Translations under genes and position numbers: made by a program | DNA from: Methylibium rhizosphaerae | GTDB taxonomy: Bacteria > Pseudomonadota > Gammaproteobacteria > Burkholderiales > Burkholderiaceae_C | Length of the DNA stretch: 41,345 nucleotides | Direction: 5' to 3' | NCBI RefSeq assembly: GCF_006386545.1 | Contig: NZ_SWAR01000045.1 | Location: forward strand, 1 to 41,345 | Notes under the pieces: generated by a model | The model's input: only the letters and a program-made list of their open reading frames with translations | Databases searched by the model: none | Told to the model about the DNA's origin: nothing | Part shown: piece by piece, positions 17,280-26,170 of the stretch | How positions within the stretch are numbered: position 1 is the stretch's first letter | Layout: the number at the start of each line of letters is the position of its first letter

Positions 17280-18427
17280 TCCGCGACCCCGAGGTGATGA
17301 CCGGGCTGCTCGACAGCGTGCGCCGGTTCGTGCGCGAGAAGCTCGTGCCGGCTGAAGACGTGGTCGCCGAGAGCGACGAGATCCCCGCCGCCATCGTGCA
17401 GGGCCTGCGCGAGATGGGGCTGTTCGGCCTCACCATCCCGGAAGGCTTTGGCGGCCTCGGCCTCACGATGGAGGAAGAGGCCCTGGTGATGTTCGAGCTG
17501 TGCCAGACCTCGCCCGCGTTCCGCTCGCTGATCGGCACCACGGTGGGCATCGGCTCGCAGGGCATCGTGATGGACGGCACGCCGGCGCAGAAGGAGCGCT
17601 GGCTGCCGCGGCTGGCCAGCGGCGAGCTGATCGCCAGCTTCGCCCTTACCGAGCCCGAGTCCGGGTCGGACGCGGCCTCGCTGCGCACCAGCGCGCGCCG
17701 CGAAGGCGACCACTACGTCGTCAACGGCAGCAAGCGTTTCATCACCAATGCGCCGCAGGCCGGCGTGTTCACGCTGATGGCGCGCACCGACCCGGAAGAC
17801 AAGCGCGCCGGCGGCATCAGCGCCTTCATCGTCGATGCGCACTCGCCCGGCATCACGCTCGGCAAGCGCGACCGCAAGATGGGGCAGAAGGGCGCGCACA
17901 CCTGCGACGTGACGTTCGACGACGTGCGGGTGCCGGCCGAGAACCTCATCGGCGGCATCGAGGGGCGCGGCTTCAAGACCGCGATGAAGGTGCTGGACAA
18001 GGGCCGCATCCACATCGCGGCGGTGTGCGTCGGCGTGGCCGAGCGGCTGCTGCGCGACACGCTGCGCTACGCGATGGAGCGCCGGCAGTTCGGCCAGGCC
18101 ATCGCCGAGTTCCAGCTCGTGCAGGCGATGCTTGCCGACAGCCGCACCGAGCTCTACGCGGCGCGTTCGATGGTGCTCGACGCCGCGCGCCGGCGCGACG
18201 CCGGCGACGACGTCAGCATCGAAGCCGCCTGCTGCAAGTACTACGCCTCCGAGATGGTCGGCCGCGTCGCCGACCGAGCGGTCCAGGTCCACGGCGGCGC
18301 CGGCTACGTGGCCGACCACGGCATCGAGCGCTTCTACCGCGACGTGCGGCTGTTCCGCATCTACGAAGGCACGAGCCAGATCCAACAGGTGGTGATCGCC
18401 CGCGGCATGGTGAAGGAGGCCAGTTGA
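17276..18427 (+). CDS. Acyl-CoA dehydrogenase, short/medium-chain type
   Basis: A 383-residue flavoprotein with the complete family pattern: IPEGFGGLGL, ALTEPESGSDAASL, NGSKRFITNAP, RKMGQKGAHTCDVTFDDV, ERRQFGQAIAEFQLVQ and YRDVRLFRIYEGTSQIQ. Glu364 in YEGT is the expected catalytic base, so this enzyme differs in active-site type from the first dehydrogenase of the island (base in helix G) and from the third. It likely introduces the 2,3 double bond in a shorter or differently branched intermediate. ATGA overlap upstream and TGATG overlap downstream. Confidence 0.93.
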   Translation: MIRDPEVMTGLLDSVRRFVREKLVPAEDVVAESDEIPAAIVQGLREMGLFGLTIPEGFGGLGLTMEEEALVMFELCQTSPAFRSLIGTTVGIGSQGIVMDGTPAQKERWLPRLASGELIASFALTEPESGSDAASLRTSARREGDHYVVNGSKRFITNAPQAGVFTLMARTDPEDKRAGGISAFIVDAHSPGITLGKRDRKMGQKGAHTCDVTFDDVRVPAENLIGGIEGRGFKTAMKVLDKGRIHIAAVCVGVAERLLRDTLRYAMERRQFGQAIAEFQLVQAMLADSRTELYAARSMVLDAARRRDAGDDVSIEAACCKYYASEMVGRVADRAVQVHGGAGYVADHGIERFYRDVRLFRIYEGTSQIQQVVIARGMVKEAS

Positions 18428-18828
18428 TGGACGCCCCGGTGAACGGCGGCTTCCAGTGGCACGTGCCCTTCAATGCCCACCTGGGCCTCGTGCGCGAACG
18501 CGCCGAGGATGGAGAGGCGGTCGTCTCGGTGGTGCTGTCGCCCGAGCTGCTGAACCACCACGGCGGCGCGCACGGCGGCGTCGTGATGACCCTGCTCGAC
18601 AGCGCGATGGCCAGTGCCGCGGTGTCGCGCGTGGGCTTCGAGCGCCACGTGCTGACGGTCGACATGCACGTGTCGTTCATGCGGCTGGGCGAAGGCCGCC
18701 TCGTGGCCACCGCGCAGGCCACCGGCGGCGGGCGTTCCCTCTGCTTCTGCGAGGCCAGCGTGCACGACGAGAACGGCCACCTGGTCGCCCGTGCGATGGG
18801 GACGTTCCGTTACCGCGATCCGCGTTGA
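18427..18828 (+). CDS. PaaI-type hot-dog thioesterase
   Basis: A 133-residue single hot-dog protein with the PaaI motif LNHHGGAHGGVVMTLLDSAM and VDMHVSFMRLG. Such enzymes hydrolyse acyl-CoA side or dead-end products to free CoA during degradation of aromatic and related acids. It is the last gene of the first block: a 133-base gap follows before the transporter genes. The start is the ATG of a TGATG overlap. Confidence 0.88.
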   Translation: MDAPVNGGFQWHVPFNAHLGLVRERAEDGEAVVSVVLSPELLNHHGGAHGGVVMTLLDSAMASAAVSRVGFERHVLTVDMHVSFMRLGEGRLVATAQATGGGRSLCFCEASVHDENGHLVARAMGTFRYRDPR

Positions 18829-18881
18829 CGGGCTCGGCAGGAAGGTGCGTTTTCGCCAATCGAACTTCACCGTTCTCGCCA

Positions 18882-18910
18882 TTCGCAGCCAGGCAGGTGC
18901 TGCCTAGACT
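18882..18910 (+). promoter_or_regulatory. Possible promoter of the transporter block
   Basis: TTCGCA at 18882-18887 and TAGACT at 18905-18910, 17 bases apart, sit in the only sizeable gap upstream of the ABC transporter genes. The match to sigma-70 elements is partial, so this is tentative. A clear AAGGAG ribosome site follows before the ATG at 18962. Confidence 0.3.
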
Positions 18911-18961
18911 GGACCGCATACAAGCCGGCGAACAGAACCGGCCACCACAGAAGGAGACTCG

Positions 18962-19762
18962 ATGACGTTCGGTGGACCGAGCGGGCTTGTGGCGCCGGCG
19001 GCGCTGCTCGAAGTGCGCGGCCTCACGCTGCGTTTCGGCGGCGTGGTCGCGCTCGACGACGTGTCGTTCGACGTCGCGCCCGGGCAGATCTGCGGCCTGA
19101 TCGGGCCCAATGGTGCCGGCAAGACCTCGCTGTTCAACTGCCTGTCGCGCCTGGTGGCCTGCAGCGCCGGCGAGATCCGCTTCGCCAGCCAGCCGCTGCA
19201 CACGCTGCCGCGCCACCGCATGGCAGCGCTCGGCATCGGCCGCACGTTCCAGAACCTGGCGCTCTTCCGATCCCTCACGGTGCGGCAGAACGTTCTGGTG
19301 GGCACGCACAGCCGGCGCCGCGCGGGCTTCGTCGCCCACGCGCTGCGCCTGCGCACGGCGCTGCGCGAAGAGGCCGACCACGCCCGGCGCGCCGACGAGC
19401 TGCTCGAGCTGCTGGCCATCGCGGATGTCGCGCAGGTGCCGGTGGCCGAGCTGCCCTTCGGCACCCAGAAGCGCGTGGAGCTGGCGCGCGCGCTCGCCGC
19501 CGAGCCGCGGCTGCTGTTGCTCGACGAGCCGGCGTGCGGTCTCAACCACGAGGAGATCGGGCGCCTGGCCGCGCTGATTCGCGAGCTGCGAGCACGCTTC
19601 TCGCTCACCGTGCTGCTGGTCGAGCACCACATGGGCCTGGTAATGGCCCTGTCGGAGAAGATCGTCGCGCTGAACTTCGGCCGCAAAATCGCCGAAGGTA
19701 CGCCCGCCGAAGTACGGCGCGAGCCCGAGCTCGTGAAGGCATACCTGGGGGCGGCAGCATGA
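18962..19762 (+). CDS. livG: ABC transporter ATP-binding protein, LivG-like
   Basis: A 266-residue ATPase of the branched-chain amino acid type importers (HAAT family). Walker A is GPNGAGKT (residues 48-55), Walker B LLLLDEPACGLN, and the LivG-type GIGRTFQNLALF segment and the VLLVEHHMGLVM switch region are present. The signature helix reads LPFGTQKRVELARAL, the variant usual in LivG. It works as one half of the ATPase dimer with the LivF-like protein. In such catabolic islands these importers commonly take up aromatic or fatty acids rather than leucine. A hairpin repeat lies right after its stop. Confidence 0.93.
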   Translation: MTFGGPSGLVAPAALLEVRGLTLRFGGVVALDDVSFDVAPGQICGLIGPNGAGKTSLFNCLSRLVACSAGEIRFASQPLHTLPRHRMAALGIGRTFQNLALFRSLTVRQNVLVGTHSRRRAGFVAHALRLRTALREEADHARRADELLELLAIADVAQVPVAELPFGTQKRVELARALAAEPRLLLLDEPACGLNHEEIGRLAALIRELRARFSLTVLLVEHHMGLVMALSEKIVALNFGRKIAEGTPAEVRREPELVKAYLGAAA

Positions 19763-19770
19763 GCACCTTC

Positions 19771-19864
19771 CCCTCACCCCTGGCCCTCTCCCGCAAGCGG
19801 GAGAGGGTGACGATCGCATCGGCTTGCTCCCTCTCCCGCTTGCGGGAGAGGGTTGGGGTGAGGG
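19771..19864. repeat. Hairpin-pair intergenic repeat between livG and livF
   Basis: Two hairpins with identical 11-bp arms (CCCTCTCCCGC and GCGGGAGAGGG) occupy 19784-19807 and 19829-19852, with loops AA and TT. Outside them CCCTCACCCC on the left mirrors GGGGTGAGGG on the right, so the whole element is an imperfect inverted repeat around a 21-bp spacer. This sequence type is a widespread proteobacterial intergenic repeat. ATGAGC occurs both at 19759, overlapping the livG stop, and at 19872, the present livF start, as if the element entered an ancestral ATGA junction. It could modulate expression of livF relative to livG. Confidence 0.88.
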
Positions 19865-19871
19865 TAGTGCA

Positions 19872-20594
19872 ATGAGCGCTGCGCTGCTCGACGTGCGCGG
19901 CCTGCAAGCCGGCTACGGCGCGACGCGCGTGCTGCACGGCATCGACCTCCAGGTGGCCGAAGGCTCGATCACCGCGCTGCTCGGCGCCAACGGCGCCGGC
20001 AAGACGACCACGCTGCGCGCGCTGTGCGGCCTGATCCGGCGCGAGGGCGCCGTCACGCTCGCCGGCCGGCGCATCGACGCGCTCGCCACCGAGGAGATCG
20101 TTCGCCTGGGCGTCGCCCACGTTCCCGACGGACGCGGCACGTTCACCGGCCTGACGGTCGAGGAGAACCTGCGCATGGGAGCCGCCACGCGGCGCGACCG
20201 CGCGGGAGTGCGCGAGGACATCGAGCGCTGGTACGAGTACTTCCCGCGGCTGAAGGAGCGGCGCGCCCAGCAGGCAGGCACGCTGTCCGGCGGCGAGCAG
20301 CAGATGCTCGCGATCGCACGCGCGCTGATGCTGCGCCCGCGGCTGCTGCTGATGGACGAGCCGTCGTTCGGCCTCGCGCCGCTCGTCGTGCAGGACATGT
20401 TCCGCATCATGCGGCGCGTGCGCGAAGCGCAGAACGTGGCGATCCTGCTCGTCGAGCAGAACGCCGAACTCGCGCTCGAGCTGGCCGACACCGCCTACCT
20501 GCTGGAGACCGGCCGCATCGTCCTCGCCGGCCCGGCCGCGGTGGTGCGGCGCGACGAGGCGGTGCAAGATGCCTACCTCGGGGCTGCGGCATGA
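19872..20594 (+). CDS. livF: ABC transporter ATP-binding protein, LivF-like
   Basis: A 240-residue ATPase, the partner of the LivG-like protein. Walker A is GANGAGKTTTLRAL, the signature TLSGGEQQMLAIARAL, Walker B LLLMDEPSFGLAP, and the switch ILLVEQNAELALE. GVAHVPDGRGTFTGLTVEENL is characteristic of LivF. The start is the ATG after the hairpin repeat; the repeat has removed the overlap seen at most junctions of the island, and no strong ribosome site lies in front of it. The end overlaps the permease gene by ATGA. Confidence 0.94.
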   Translation: MSAALLDVRGLQAGYGATRVLHGIDLQVAEGSITALLGANGAGKTTTLRALCGLIRREGAVTLAGRRIDALATEEIVRLGVAHVPDGRGTFTGLTVEENLRMGAATRRDRAGVREDIERWYEYFPRLKERRAQQAGTLSGGEQQMLAIARALMLRPRLLLMDEPSFGLAPLVVQDMFRIMRRVREAQNVAILLVEQNAELALELADTAYLLETGRIVLAGPAAVVRRDEAVQDAYLGAAA

Positions 20595-21460
20595 ACGGGC
20601 TGTTGTCGCAAGTGCTGGCGGGGCTGGCCACGGGAGGCATCTACGCGAGCCTGGCCCTGTCGCTGGTGATGATCTACCGCAGCACGCACCACGTGAACTT
20701 CGCGCAGGGCGAGATGGCGATGTTCTCCACCTTCGTCGCCGCGCTGCTCGTCGAGGCCGGCTGGCCGTACTGGGCCGCCTTCTTCGCCACCGTGGCATTC
20801 GCCTTCGTGATGGGGGCGCTGATCGAGGCGACGCTGATCCGGCGCCTGCGCAACGCACCGGTGCTCTCCATCGTCGTCGTCTTCGTGGCGCTGCTGGTGA
20901 CCCTGCACAGCCTGGCGGGCTGGCTCTTCGGTTATGCGATCCGGCCGTTCCCCACGCCCTTCGGCGATGCCGGCGTCGCCGGCGGCTTGCTGTCGGCGCA
21001 CCAGCTCGGCGTGATCGGCGTCACGCTCCTGATGCTGGCGCTGATCTACGCGTTCTTCCGCTGGTCGCCGCTGGGCCTGCAGATGCGCGCGACGGCCGAG
21101 AACCCGACGTCCAGCCGACTCGTGGGCGTGCGCGTGAACCGGATGCTCGCGCTCGGCTGGGGCCTGGCCGGTGCCGTCGGGGCGGTCGCCGGCATGATGG
21201 TCGCGCCGGTCGTCTTCCTCGACGTGCACATGATGTCCGGCGTGCTGGTGTACGCGTTCGCGGCCGCGGTGCTCGGCGGCGTCGGCAGCGCGCCCGGGGC
21301 GGTGGCCGGCGGCTTCATCGTCGGCGTGCTCGAGAACCTGCTCGGCACCTACGTCGTCGGCTCGGAGCTCAAGCTCACGATGGCGCTGGTGCTCATCGTC
21401 GTCGTGCTCGTCGCACGGCCGGCCGGGCTGTTCGGCAAAGCCGTGGTGGTGAGGGTGTGA
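20591..21460 (+). CDS. livH: ABC transporter permease, LivH-like
   Basis: A 289-residue, very hydrophobic inner-membrane protein with about eight transmembrane segments. It starts with the LivH pattern GLATGGIYASLALSLVMIYRSTHHVNFAQGEMAMF, quoted here only in part as its key residues G-I-Y and N-F-A-Q-G-E. The loop RWSPLGLQMRATAENPTSS is the coupling region for the ATPases, and VLGGVGSAPGAVAGG precedes the last helices. It forms the translocation path with the LivM-like protein. Confidence 0.94.
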   Translation: MNGLLSQVLAGLATGGIYASLALSLVMIYRSTHHVNFAQGEMAMFSTFVAALLVEAGWPYWAAFFATVAFAFVMGALIEATLIRRLRNAPVLSIVVVFVALLVTLHSLAGWLFGYAIRPFPTPFGDAGVAGGLLSAHQLGVIGVTLLMLALIYAFFRWSPLGLQMRATAENPTSSRLVGVRVNRMLALGWGLAGAVGAVAGMMVAPVVFLDVHMMSGVLVYAFAAAVLGGVGSAPGAVAGGFIVGVLENLLGTYVVGSELKLTMALVLIVVVLVARPAGLFGKAVVVRV

Positions 21461-21462
21461 AG

Positions 21463-22413
21463 ATGAAGCAGGTCGCTCTTCCGATCGCCGCGCTGGCCGC
21501 GGCGTGCGCGCTGCCTTTCGTGCTGCCGAACTACCTGGTGTTCCAGGCCACGCTGATCATCGCCAGCGCGCTGGCGCTGCTCGGCCTGAACCTGCTCACC
21601 GGCTTCAACGGCCAGATCTCGCTCGGCCACGGCGCGTTCTACGCACTCGGCGCCTACGCCGCGGCCATGCTGATGGAGCACGCGGGCTGGCCTTACTGGG
21701 CCACCTTGCCGGCGGCGGCGCTGGCCGGCGGCGTGATCGGCGTGCTGTTCGGGCTGCCGGCGCTCAAGCTCGACGGCGTGTACCTCGCGCTGGCCACGTT
21801 CGCGCTCGGCGTCGCGACCCCGCAGCTGTTGAAGTACAAAGGCCTGGAGGCGTGGACCGGCGGCTCCCAGGGGCTGGTGCTGATGAAGCCTTCGGCCCCT
21901 TTCGGCCTGCCGCTGAACGACGACCAGTGGCTGTATTTCTTCAGCCTCGTGGTCGCCTTGACGCTGTTCGCCCTTGCCCGCAACCTGCTGCGCGGCGCCG
22001 TCGGCCTGTCCCTGGTGGCGGTGCGCGACCACCCGATCGCCGCGCAGGCGATGGGTGTCGACAACGCACGCGTCAAGACCGTGACCTTCGGCATTTCCGC
22101 GGCGTACACCTCGGTGGCCGGGGCCCTGTCGGCGATCGTGGTGCAGTTCGTCGCGCCCGACGGCTTCACCGTCTTCCTGTCGATCACGCTGCTGGTCGGT
22201 GCCGTGGTTGGCGGGCTGTCGTCGCTGTCGGGCGCCCTGTACGGCGCCGTGTTCATCCAGTTCGTGCCGCAAGTGGCCGCGCAGGTGTCCAAGGCCGCTC
22301 CCTGGGCGGTGTACGGCGCCATCCTGCTCGTGCTCATGCTGGCCTGGCCCACCGGCGTCGCCGGCGCCGTCGCACGCCTGCAGCGGCGTGCCTTTTCAAG
22401 GAGCAGCTCATGA
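21463..22413 (+). CDS. livM: ABC transporter permease, LivM-like
   Basis: A 316-residue inner-membrane permease with about ten hydrophobic segments. LNLLTGFNGQISLGHGAFYA is the family hallmark near the N-terminus; VRDHPIAAQAMGVD is the ATPase-coupling loop, and VGGLSSLSGALYGAVF comes before the C-terminal helices. The ATG at 21463 follows GAGG by eight bases; a GTG at 21457, overlapping the livH stop, is an alternative giving two more residues. Its stop overlaps the binding-protein gene as ATGA. Confidence 0.94.
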   Translation: MKQVALPIAALAAACALPFVLPNYLVFQATLIIASALALLGLNLLTGFNGQISLGHGAFYALGAYAAAMLMEHAGWPYWATLPAAALAGGVIGVLFGLPALKLDGVYLALATFALGVATPQLLKYKGLEAWTGGSQGLVLMKPSAPFGLPLNDDQWLYFFSLVVALTLFALARNLLRGAVGLSLVAVRDHPIAAQAMGVDNARVKTVTFGISAAYTSVAGALSAIVVQFVAPDGFTVFLSITLLVGAVVGGLSSLSGALYGAVFIQFVPQVAAQVSKAAPWAVYGAILLVLMLAWPTGVAGAVARLQRRAFSRSSS

Positions 22414-23624
22414 GACGTCTCGTTCTCGGTCTTGCGGCCGCGCTGGCCGTCGCTTTGTCCGTTGGCGCGGGCCCGGCCGCAGCGCAGAAGAAGTACGACC
22501 CCGGCGCCTCGGACACCGAGATCCGCATCGGCCAGACCATGCCGTACAGCGGCCCCGGCTCGATCTACGGGCAGGTGGGCAAGACCGAGGCCGCGTACTT
22601 CCAGATGATCAACGAGCAGGGCGGCATCAACGGCCGCAAGATCAGGTTCATCAGCCTGGATGATGGCTACTCGCCGCCCAAGACGGTCGAGGGCGTGCGC
22701 CAGCTCGTCGAGCGCGACGAGGTGCTGTTCCTCTACGGCCTGTTCGGCACCGCGCCCAACACCGCCATCCACCGCTACGTCAACGCGAAGAAGATCCCGC
22801 ACCTGCTGCTGCTGACCGGCGCGTCGAAGTGGAACGACCCGAAGAACCACCCCTGGACGGTGAGCTTCTACCCGCACGCCCCGTCGGAAGCGAAGATCTA
22901 CGCGCGCCACCTGCTCGAGACGCGGCCGAACGCGAAGGTCGCCATCCTCTACCAGAACGACGACTACGGCCGCGACTACCTCAACGGCTTCAAGGAAGGC
23001 CTGGGCGCGAAGGCGAAGCAGATGGTCGTCGCCGAAGCCTCGTACGAGCTGACCGACCCCACCGTCGATTCGCAGATCGTTCAGCTGCGCGCCTCGGGCG
23101 CCGACGTGCTGATGAGCTTCAGCACCGCCAAGGCCGCGATCCAGACCCTGCGCAAGGTGCACGACAGCGGCTGGAAGCCGGTGCACTACATGGCGCAGGG
23201 CGCCGCGCTGATCGGCGCCGTGTTCAAGCCGGCGGGGCTGGAGAAGGCCACCGGCGTGATCTCCACCGCCTACCTGAAGGACCCGACCGACCCGCAGTGG
23301 CAGAACGACCCGGCCTATCTGGAGTGGCTGGCCTTCATGAAGCGTTACCGCCCCGACGCCGACCTCACGCTCGGCTCGCACGTGTACGCGACGATGAGCG
23401 CGAAGCTGCTGGTCGAAATCCTGCGCGCCTGCGGCGACGACCTCACGCGCGCCAACGTGCTGAAGCAGGCGACGTCGATCAAGGCGACGCAGCTGCCGAT
23501 GTTCCTGCCGGGCGTCATTGTGAGCAGCGCCCCGGGCGACTACCGGCTCATCAAGTCGTTGCAGCGGGTGCAGTTCGACGGCACACGCTGGAACAAGCTC
23601 GGCTCCTTCGTTGCCATCGACTAA
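22410..23624 (+). CDS. ABC transporter periplasmic substrate-binding protein, LivK-like
   Basis: A 404-residue type I periplasmic binding protein. A signal peptide runs to about residue 26 (PAAAQ). The mature part begins with DTEIRIGQTMPYSGPGSIYG and contains INEQGGINGRKI, LFGTAPNTAIHRYVNAKKIP, YQNDDYGRDYLNGFKEGL and LRASGADVLMSF. This pattern is that of the many HAAT binding proteins in Burkholderiales that bind aromatic or other organic acids rather than branched-chain amino acids. AAGGAG precedes the ATG. It completes the importer as the ligand-determining part. Confidence 0.92.
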   Translation: MRRLVLGLAAALAVALSVGAGPAAAQKKYDPGASDTEIRIGQTMPYSGPGSIYGQVGKTEAAYFQMINEQGGINGRKIRFISLDDGYSPPKTVEGVRQLVERDEVLFLYGLFGTAPNTAIHRYVNAKKIPHLLLLTGASKWNDPKNHPWTVSFYPHAPSEAKIYARHLLETRPNAKVAILYQNDDYGRDYLNGFKEGLGAKAKQMVVAEASYELTDPTVDSQIVQLRASGADVLMSFSTAKAAIQTLRKVHDSGWKPVHYMAQGAALIGAVFKPAGLEKATGVISTAYLKDPTDPQWQNDPAYLEWLAFMKRYRPDADLTLGSHVYATMSAKLLVEILRACGDDLTRANVLKQATSIKATQLPMFLPGVIVSSAPGDYRLIKSLQRVQFDGTRWNKLGSFVAID

Positions 23625-23641
23625 CGCCACCACCGAGCGCC

Positions 23642-24607
23642 ATGCATCCATCGTTCACCCGCCTGCGGCTGCCGGTCATCGCCGCGCCCCTGTTCATCAT
23701 CAGCACGCCGCGCCTCGTGATCGCGCAGTGCACGGCCGGCATCGTCGGTTCCATGCCGGCGCTCAACGCACGTCCGGCCGAGCTGCTCGACGACTGGCTG
23801 GCCGAGATCACCGAGGCGCTGGCCGCGCACGACCGCCGCCATCCCGAGGCCCCGGCCGCGCCCTTCGCCATCAACCAGATCGTCCACCGCAGCAACGATC
23901 GCCTCGACCGCGACATGGCGCTGTGCGAGAAGTACAAGGTGCCGATCGTCATCACCTCGCTCGGCGCGCGGTCGGAGATCAACGCCGCCGTGCACGCCTG
24001 GGGCGGCGTGGTGCTGCACGACGTGATCGACGACCGCTTCGCGCGCAAGGCGGTCGAGAAGGGCGCCGACGGCCTGGTGGCGGTGGCCGCGGGCGCCGGC
24101 GGCCACGCCGGCACGACGAGCCCGTTCGCGCTGGTGCAGGAGATCCGGCGCTGGTTCCGCGGCCCGCTCGCGCTGAGCGGCGCGATCGCCAGCGGCGAAG
24201 CGGTGCTCGCCGCGCTGGCGGCGGGAGCGGACTTCGGCTACATCGGCTCCGCCTTCATCGCCACCGACGAGGCGCGCGCCGACGAGGCCTACAAGCGCAT
24301 GATCGTCGACAGCTCCAGCCGCGACATCGTCTACTCGAACCTCTTCACCGGCGTGCACGGCAACTACCTGCGCGGCAGCATCGTCGCCGCCGGGCTGGAC
24401 CCCGATGCGCTGCCAGCCAGCGATGCCAGCCAGATGAACTTCGGCAGCGACCGCAAGAAGCCATGGAAGGACATCTGGGGTTGCGGCCAGGGCATCGGCG
24501 CGGTCGACGCGGTGCTGCCCGCGGGCGAGTTGGTGGCGCGGCTGGCGCGCGAGTACCGCGCCGCGCGGGAGCGGCTGCTCAACCTGGAGACCCTCGCATG
24601 CACCTGA
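23642..24607 (+). CDS. Nitronate monooxygenase/2-nitropropane dioxygenase-family FMN protein
   Basis: A 321-residue TIM-barrel flavoprotein. It opens with LPVIAAPLFIISTPRLVIAQ, has GAGGHAGT at residues 151-158 with the candidate catalytic His155, and GYIGSAFIAT near 199-208 for FMN phosphate binding. The family oxidises alkyl nitronates, but many members next to acyl-CoA genes have unknown roles, including enoyl-reductase-like ones. It follows the transporter after 17 bases and overlaps the next ligase by ten bases. A detoxifying or redox step on a pathway intermediate is possible; the exact reaction cannot be told. Confidence 0.87.
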   Translation: MHPSFTRLRLPVIAAPLFIISTPRLVIAQCTAGIVGSMPALNARPAELLDDWLAEITEALAAHDRRHPEAPAAPFAINQIVHRSNDRLDRDMALCEKYKVPIVITSLGARSEINAAVHAWGGVVLHDVIDDRFARKAVEKGADGLVAVAAGAGGHAGTTSPFALVQEIRRWFRGPLALSGAIASGEAVLAALAAGADFGYIGSAFIATDEARADEAYKRMIVDSSSRDIVYSNLFTGVHGNYLRGSIVAAGLDPDALPASDASQMNFGSDRKKPWKDIWGCGQGIGAVDAVLPAGELVARLAREYRAARERLLNLETLACT

Positions 24608-26154
24608 CGCAAGGACTGCACCGCGCGCTGCAGCAGCGGCGCGACGTCGTGGCCACGGTGTTCGGCACGCGCCGCACCAGCTTCGAGGCCCTTGCCGGTC
24701 GCGTGGCACGGCTGGCCGGCGCCTTCGCGCAACTGGGGCTGGTGCCCGGCTGTCGTGTGGCCATCCTCGCCCACAACAGCGACCGCTATGTCGAGGCGCT
24801 GCTCGCCGCCTGGTGGCTGGGCGCCGTGGCGTGCCCGCTGAACACGCGCTGGAGCGTGCCCGAGATCGCCTATGCGCTGAACGACTGCGGCACCCGCGCG
24901 CTCGTGGTCGACGACACGTTCGCGCCGCTGGCCGCCGACCTGAAGGCGCTGGCGCCCGAACTCGGCGCCGTGCTGCATGCCGGCGATCAACCGGCGCTGG
25001 CGGGCCTGCATGCGTGGGAGACGCTGATCGCCGGCGCCGCGCCGGTGGACGACGTGCGCGCCGACGGCGACGCGCTGGCAACCATCCTCTACACCGGCGG
25101 CACCACCGGCTCGCCCAAGGGCGTGATGCTGTCGCACATGAACTTCTGGGTCTCGTCGGTGGCGCGCATGGCCGAAGTGCCGAACGCTGCCGACGCCATC
25201 TCTTTGGTGGTGGCGCCGCTGTTCCACGTCGCCGGGCTGGGTCGCGTGGTGTCGCAGATGATCACCGCGTCGACCAGCGTGCTGCTGCCGGCCTTCCGGC
25301 CCGAGACCGTGCTGGCGACGATGCAGGCCGAGCAGGTGACCGACGTCGTGCTGGTGCCCAGCATGCTGCAGATGCTCATCGACCACCCGGCGTTTGCGCA
25401 CACCGATCTCGGCCGGCTCGACCGCATCATCCACGGCGCCTCGCCGATCTCGCCGGGCCTGCTCGAGCGCGCGATGAAGCTGCTGCCGCACGTCGGATTC
25501 CAGAGCGCCTACGGCATGACCGAGACCGCCGCCACCGCCTGCACCAACGGCCCTTTCCGCTGGCGTGAAGGCGTGGCGCTGGGTCCGCGCGAACTGGCCG
25601 CCGGGCGTGCGTGTTACGGCAACGAAGTGCGCATCGTCGATGGCGACGGTCGCGCTGCGCCGCCGAACGTGGTGGGCGAGATCACGCTGCGCGGCGCCAA
25701 CGTGATGCAGGGCTACTGGAACAAGCCGGCCGAGACGCGCAGCGCGCTGCGCGACGGCTGGCTCTTCACCGGCGACGGCGGTTTCATCGACGACGCGGGC
25801 TGCGTGCACGTGGTGGACCGCGTGAAGGACATGATCATCAGCGGTGGCGAGAACGTGTACTCGGCCGAGGTCGAAGCCGTGTTGTCGCGCCACCCGGGCG
25901 TGGCCGCGTGCGCGGTGATCGGCGTGCCGAGCGAGGCCTGGGGCGAGGCGGTGCATGCCGTGGTGGTGCTGCGCCCGGGCGCGGCAGCCAGCGAGGATGC
26001 GCTGCGCCAGCACTGCCGCGCGCATCTGGCGGGCTACAAGTGCCCGAAGACGGTGGAGTTCCGCGAGGCGCTGCCGCTTTCGCCCGCGGGCAAGGTGCTC
26101 AAGACGGTGCTGCGCGAGCCCTTCTGGAGCGGACGGGCGCGCCAGGTCGCCTGA
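24598..26154 (+). CDS. AMP-forming acyl-CoA synthetase (third of three)
   Basis: A 518-residue ANL ligase: P-loop LYTGGTTGSPKGVMLSH (a TGGTTG variant also common in fatty-acid ligases), VVAPLFHVAGLG, QSAYGMTET, FTGDGGFIDDAG, RVKDMIISGGENVYSAEVE and the lysine in SPAGKVLKTVL. A GGAG site lies ten bases before the ATG, which is inside the end of the flavoprotein gene. Being in the transporter block, it is the most likely enzyme to activate the imported acid. Its motifs are closer to medium/long-chain or aromatic acid ligases than to acetyl-CoA synthetase. Confidence 0.92.
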   Translation: MHLTQGLHRALQQRRDVVATVFGTRRTSFEALAGRVARLAGAFAQLGLVPGCRVAILAHNSDRYVEALLAAWWLGAVACPLNTRWSVPEIAYALNDCGTRALVVDDTFAPLAADLKALAPELGAVLHAGDQPALAGLHAWETLIAGAAPVDDVRADGDALATILYTGGTTGSPKGVMLSHMNFWVSSVARMAEVPNAADAISLVVAPLFHVAGLGRVVSQMITASTSVLLPAFRPETVLATMQAEQVTDVVLVPSMLQMLIDHPAFAHTDLGRLDRIIHGASPISPGLLERAMKLLPHVGFQSAYGMTETAATACTNGPFRWREGVALGPRELAAGRACYGNEVRIVDGDGRAAPPNVVGEITLRGANVMQGYWNKPAETRSALRDGWLFTGDGGFIDDAGCVHVVDRVKDMIISGGENVYSAEVEAVLSRHPGVAACAVIGVPSEAWGEAVHAVVVLRPGAAASEDALRQHCRAHLAGYKCPKTVEFREALPLSPAGKVLKTVLREPFWSGRARQVA

Positions 26155-26170
26155 GAGCTCAACATCGATC

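Noticed and set aside
21693-23651. 652-codon minus-strand open frame opposite livM and the binding protein
   Set aside because: It shadows two well-recognised genes with signal peptide and membrane segments on the plus strand, and its own sequence shows no family pattern.
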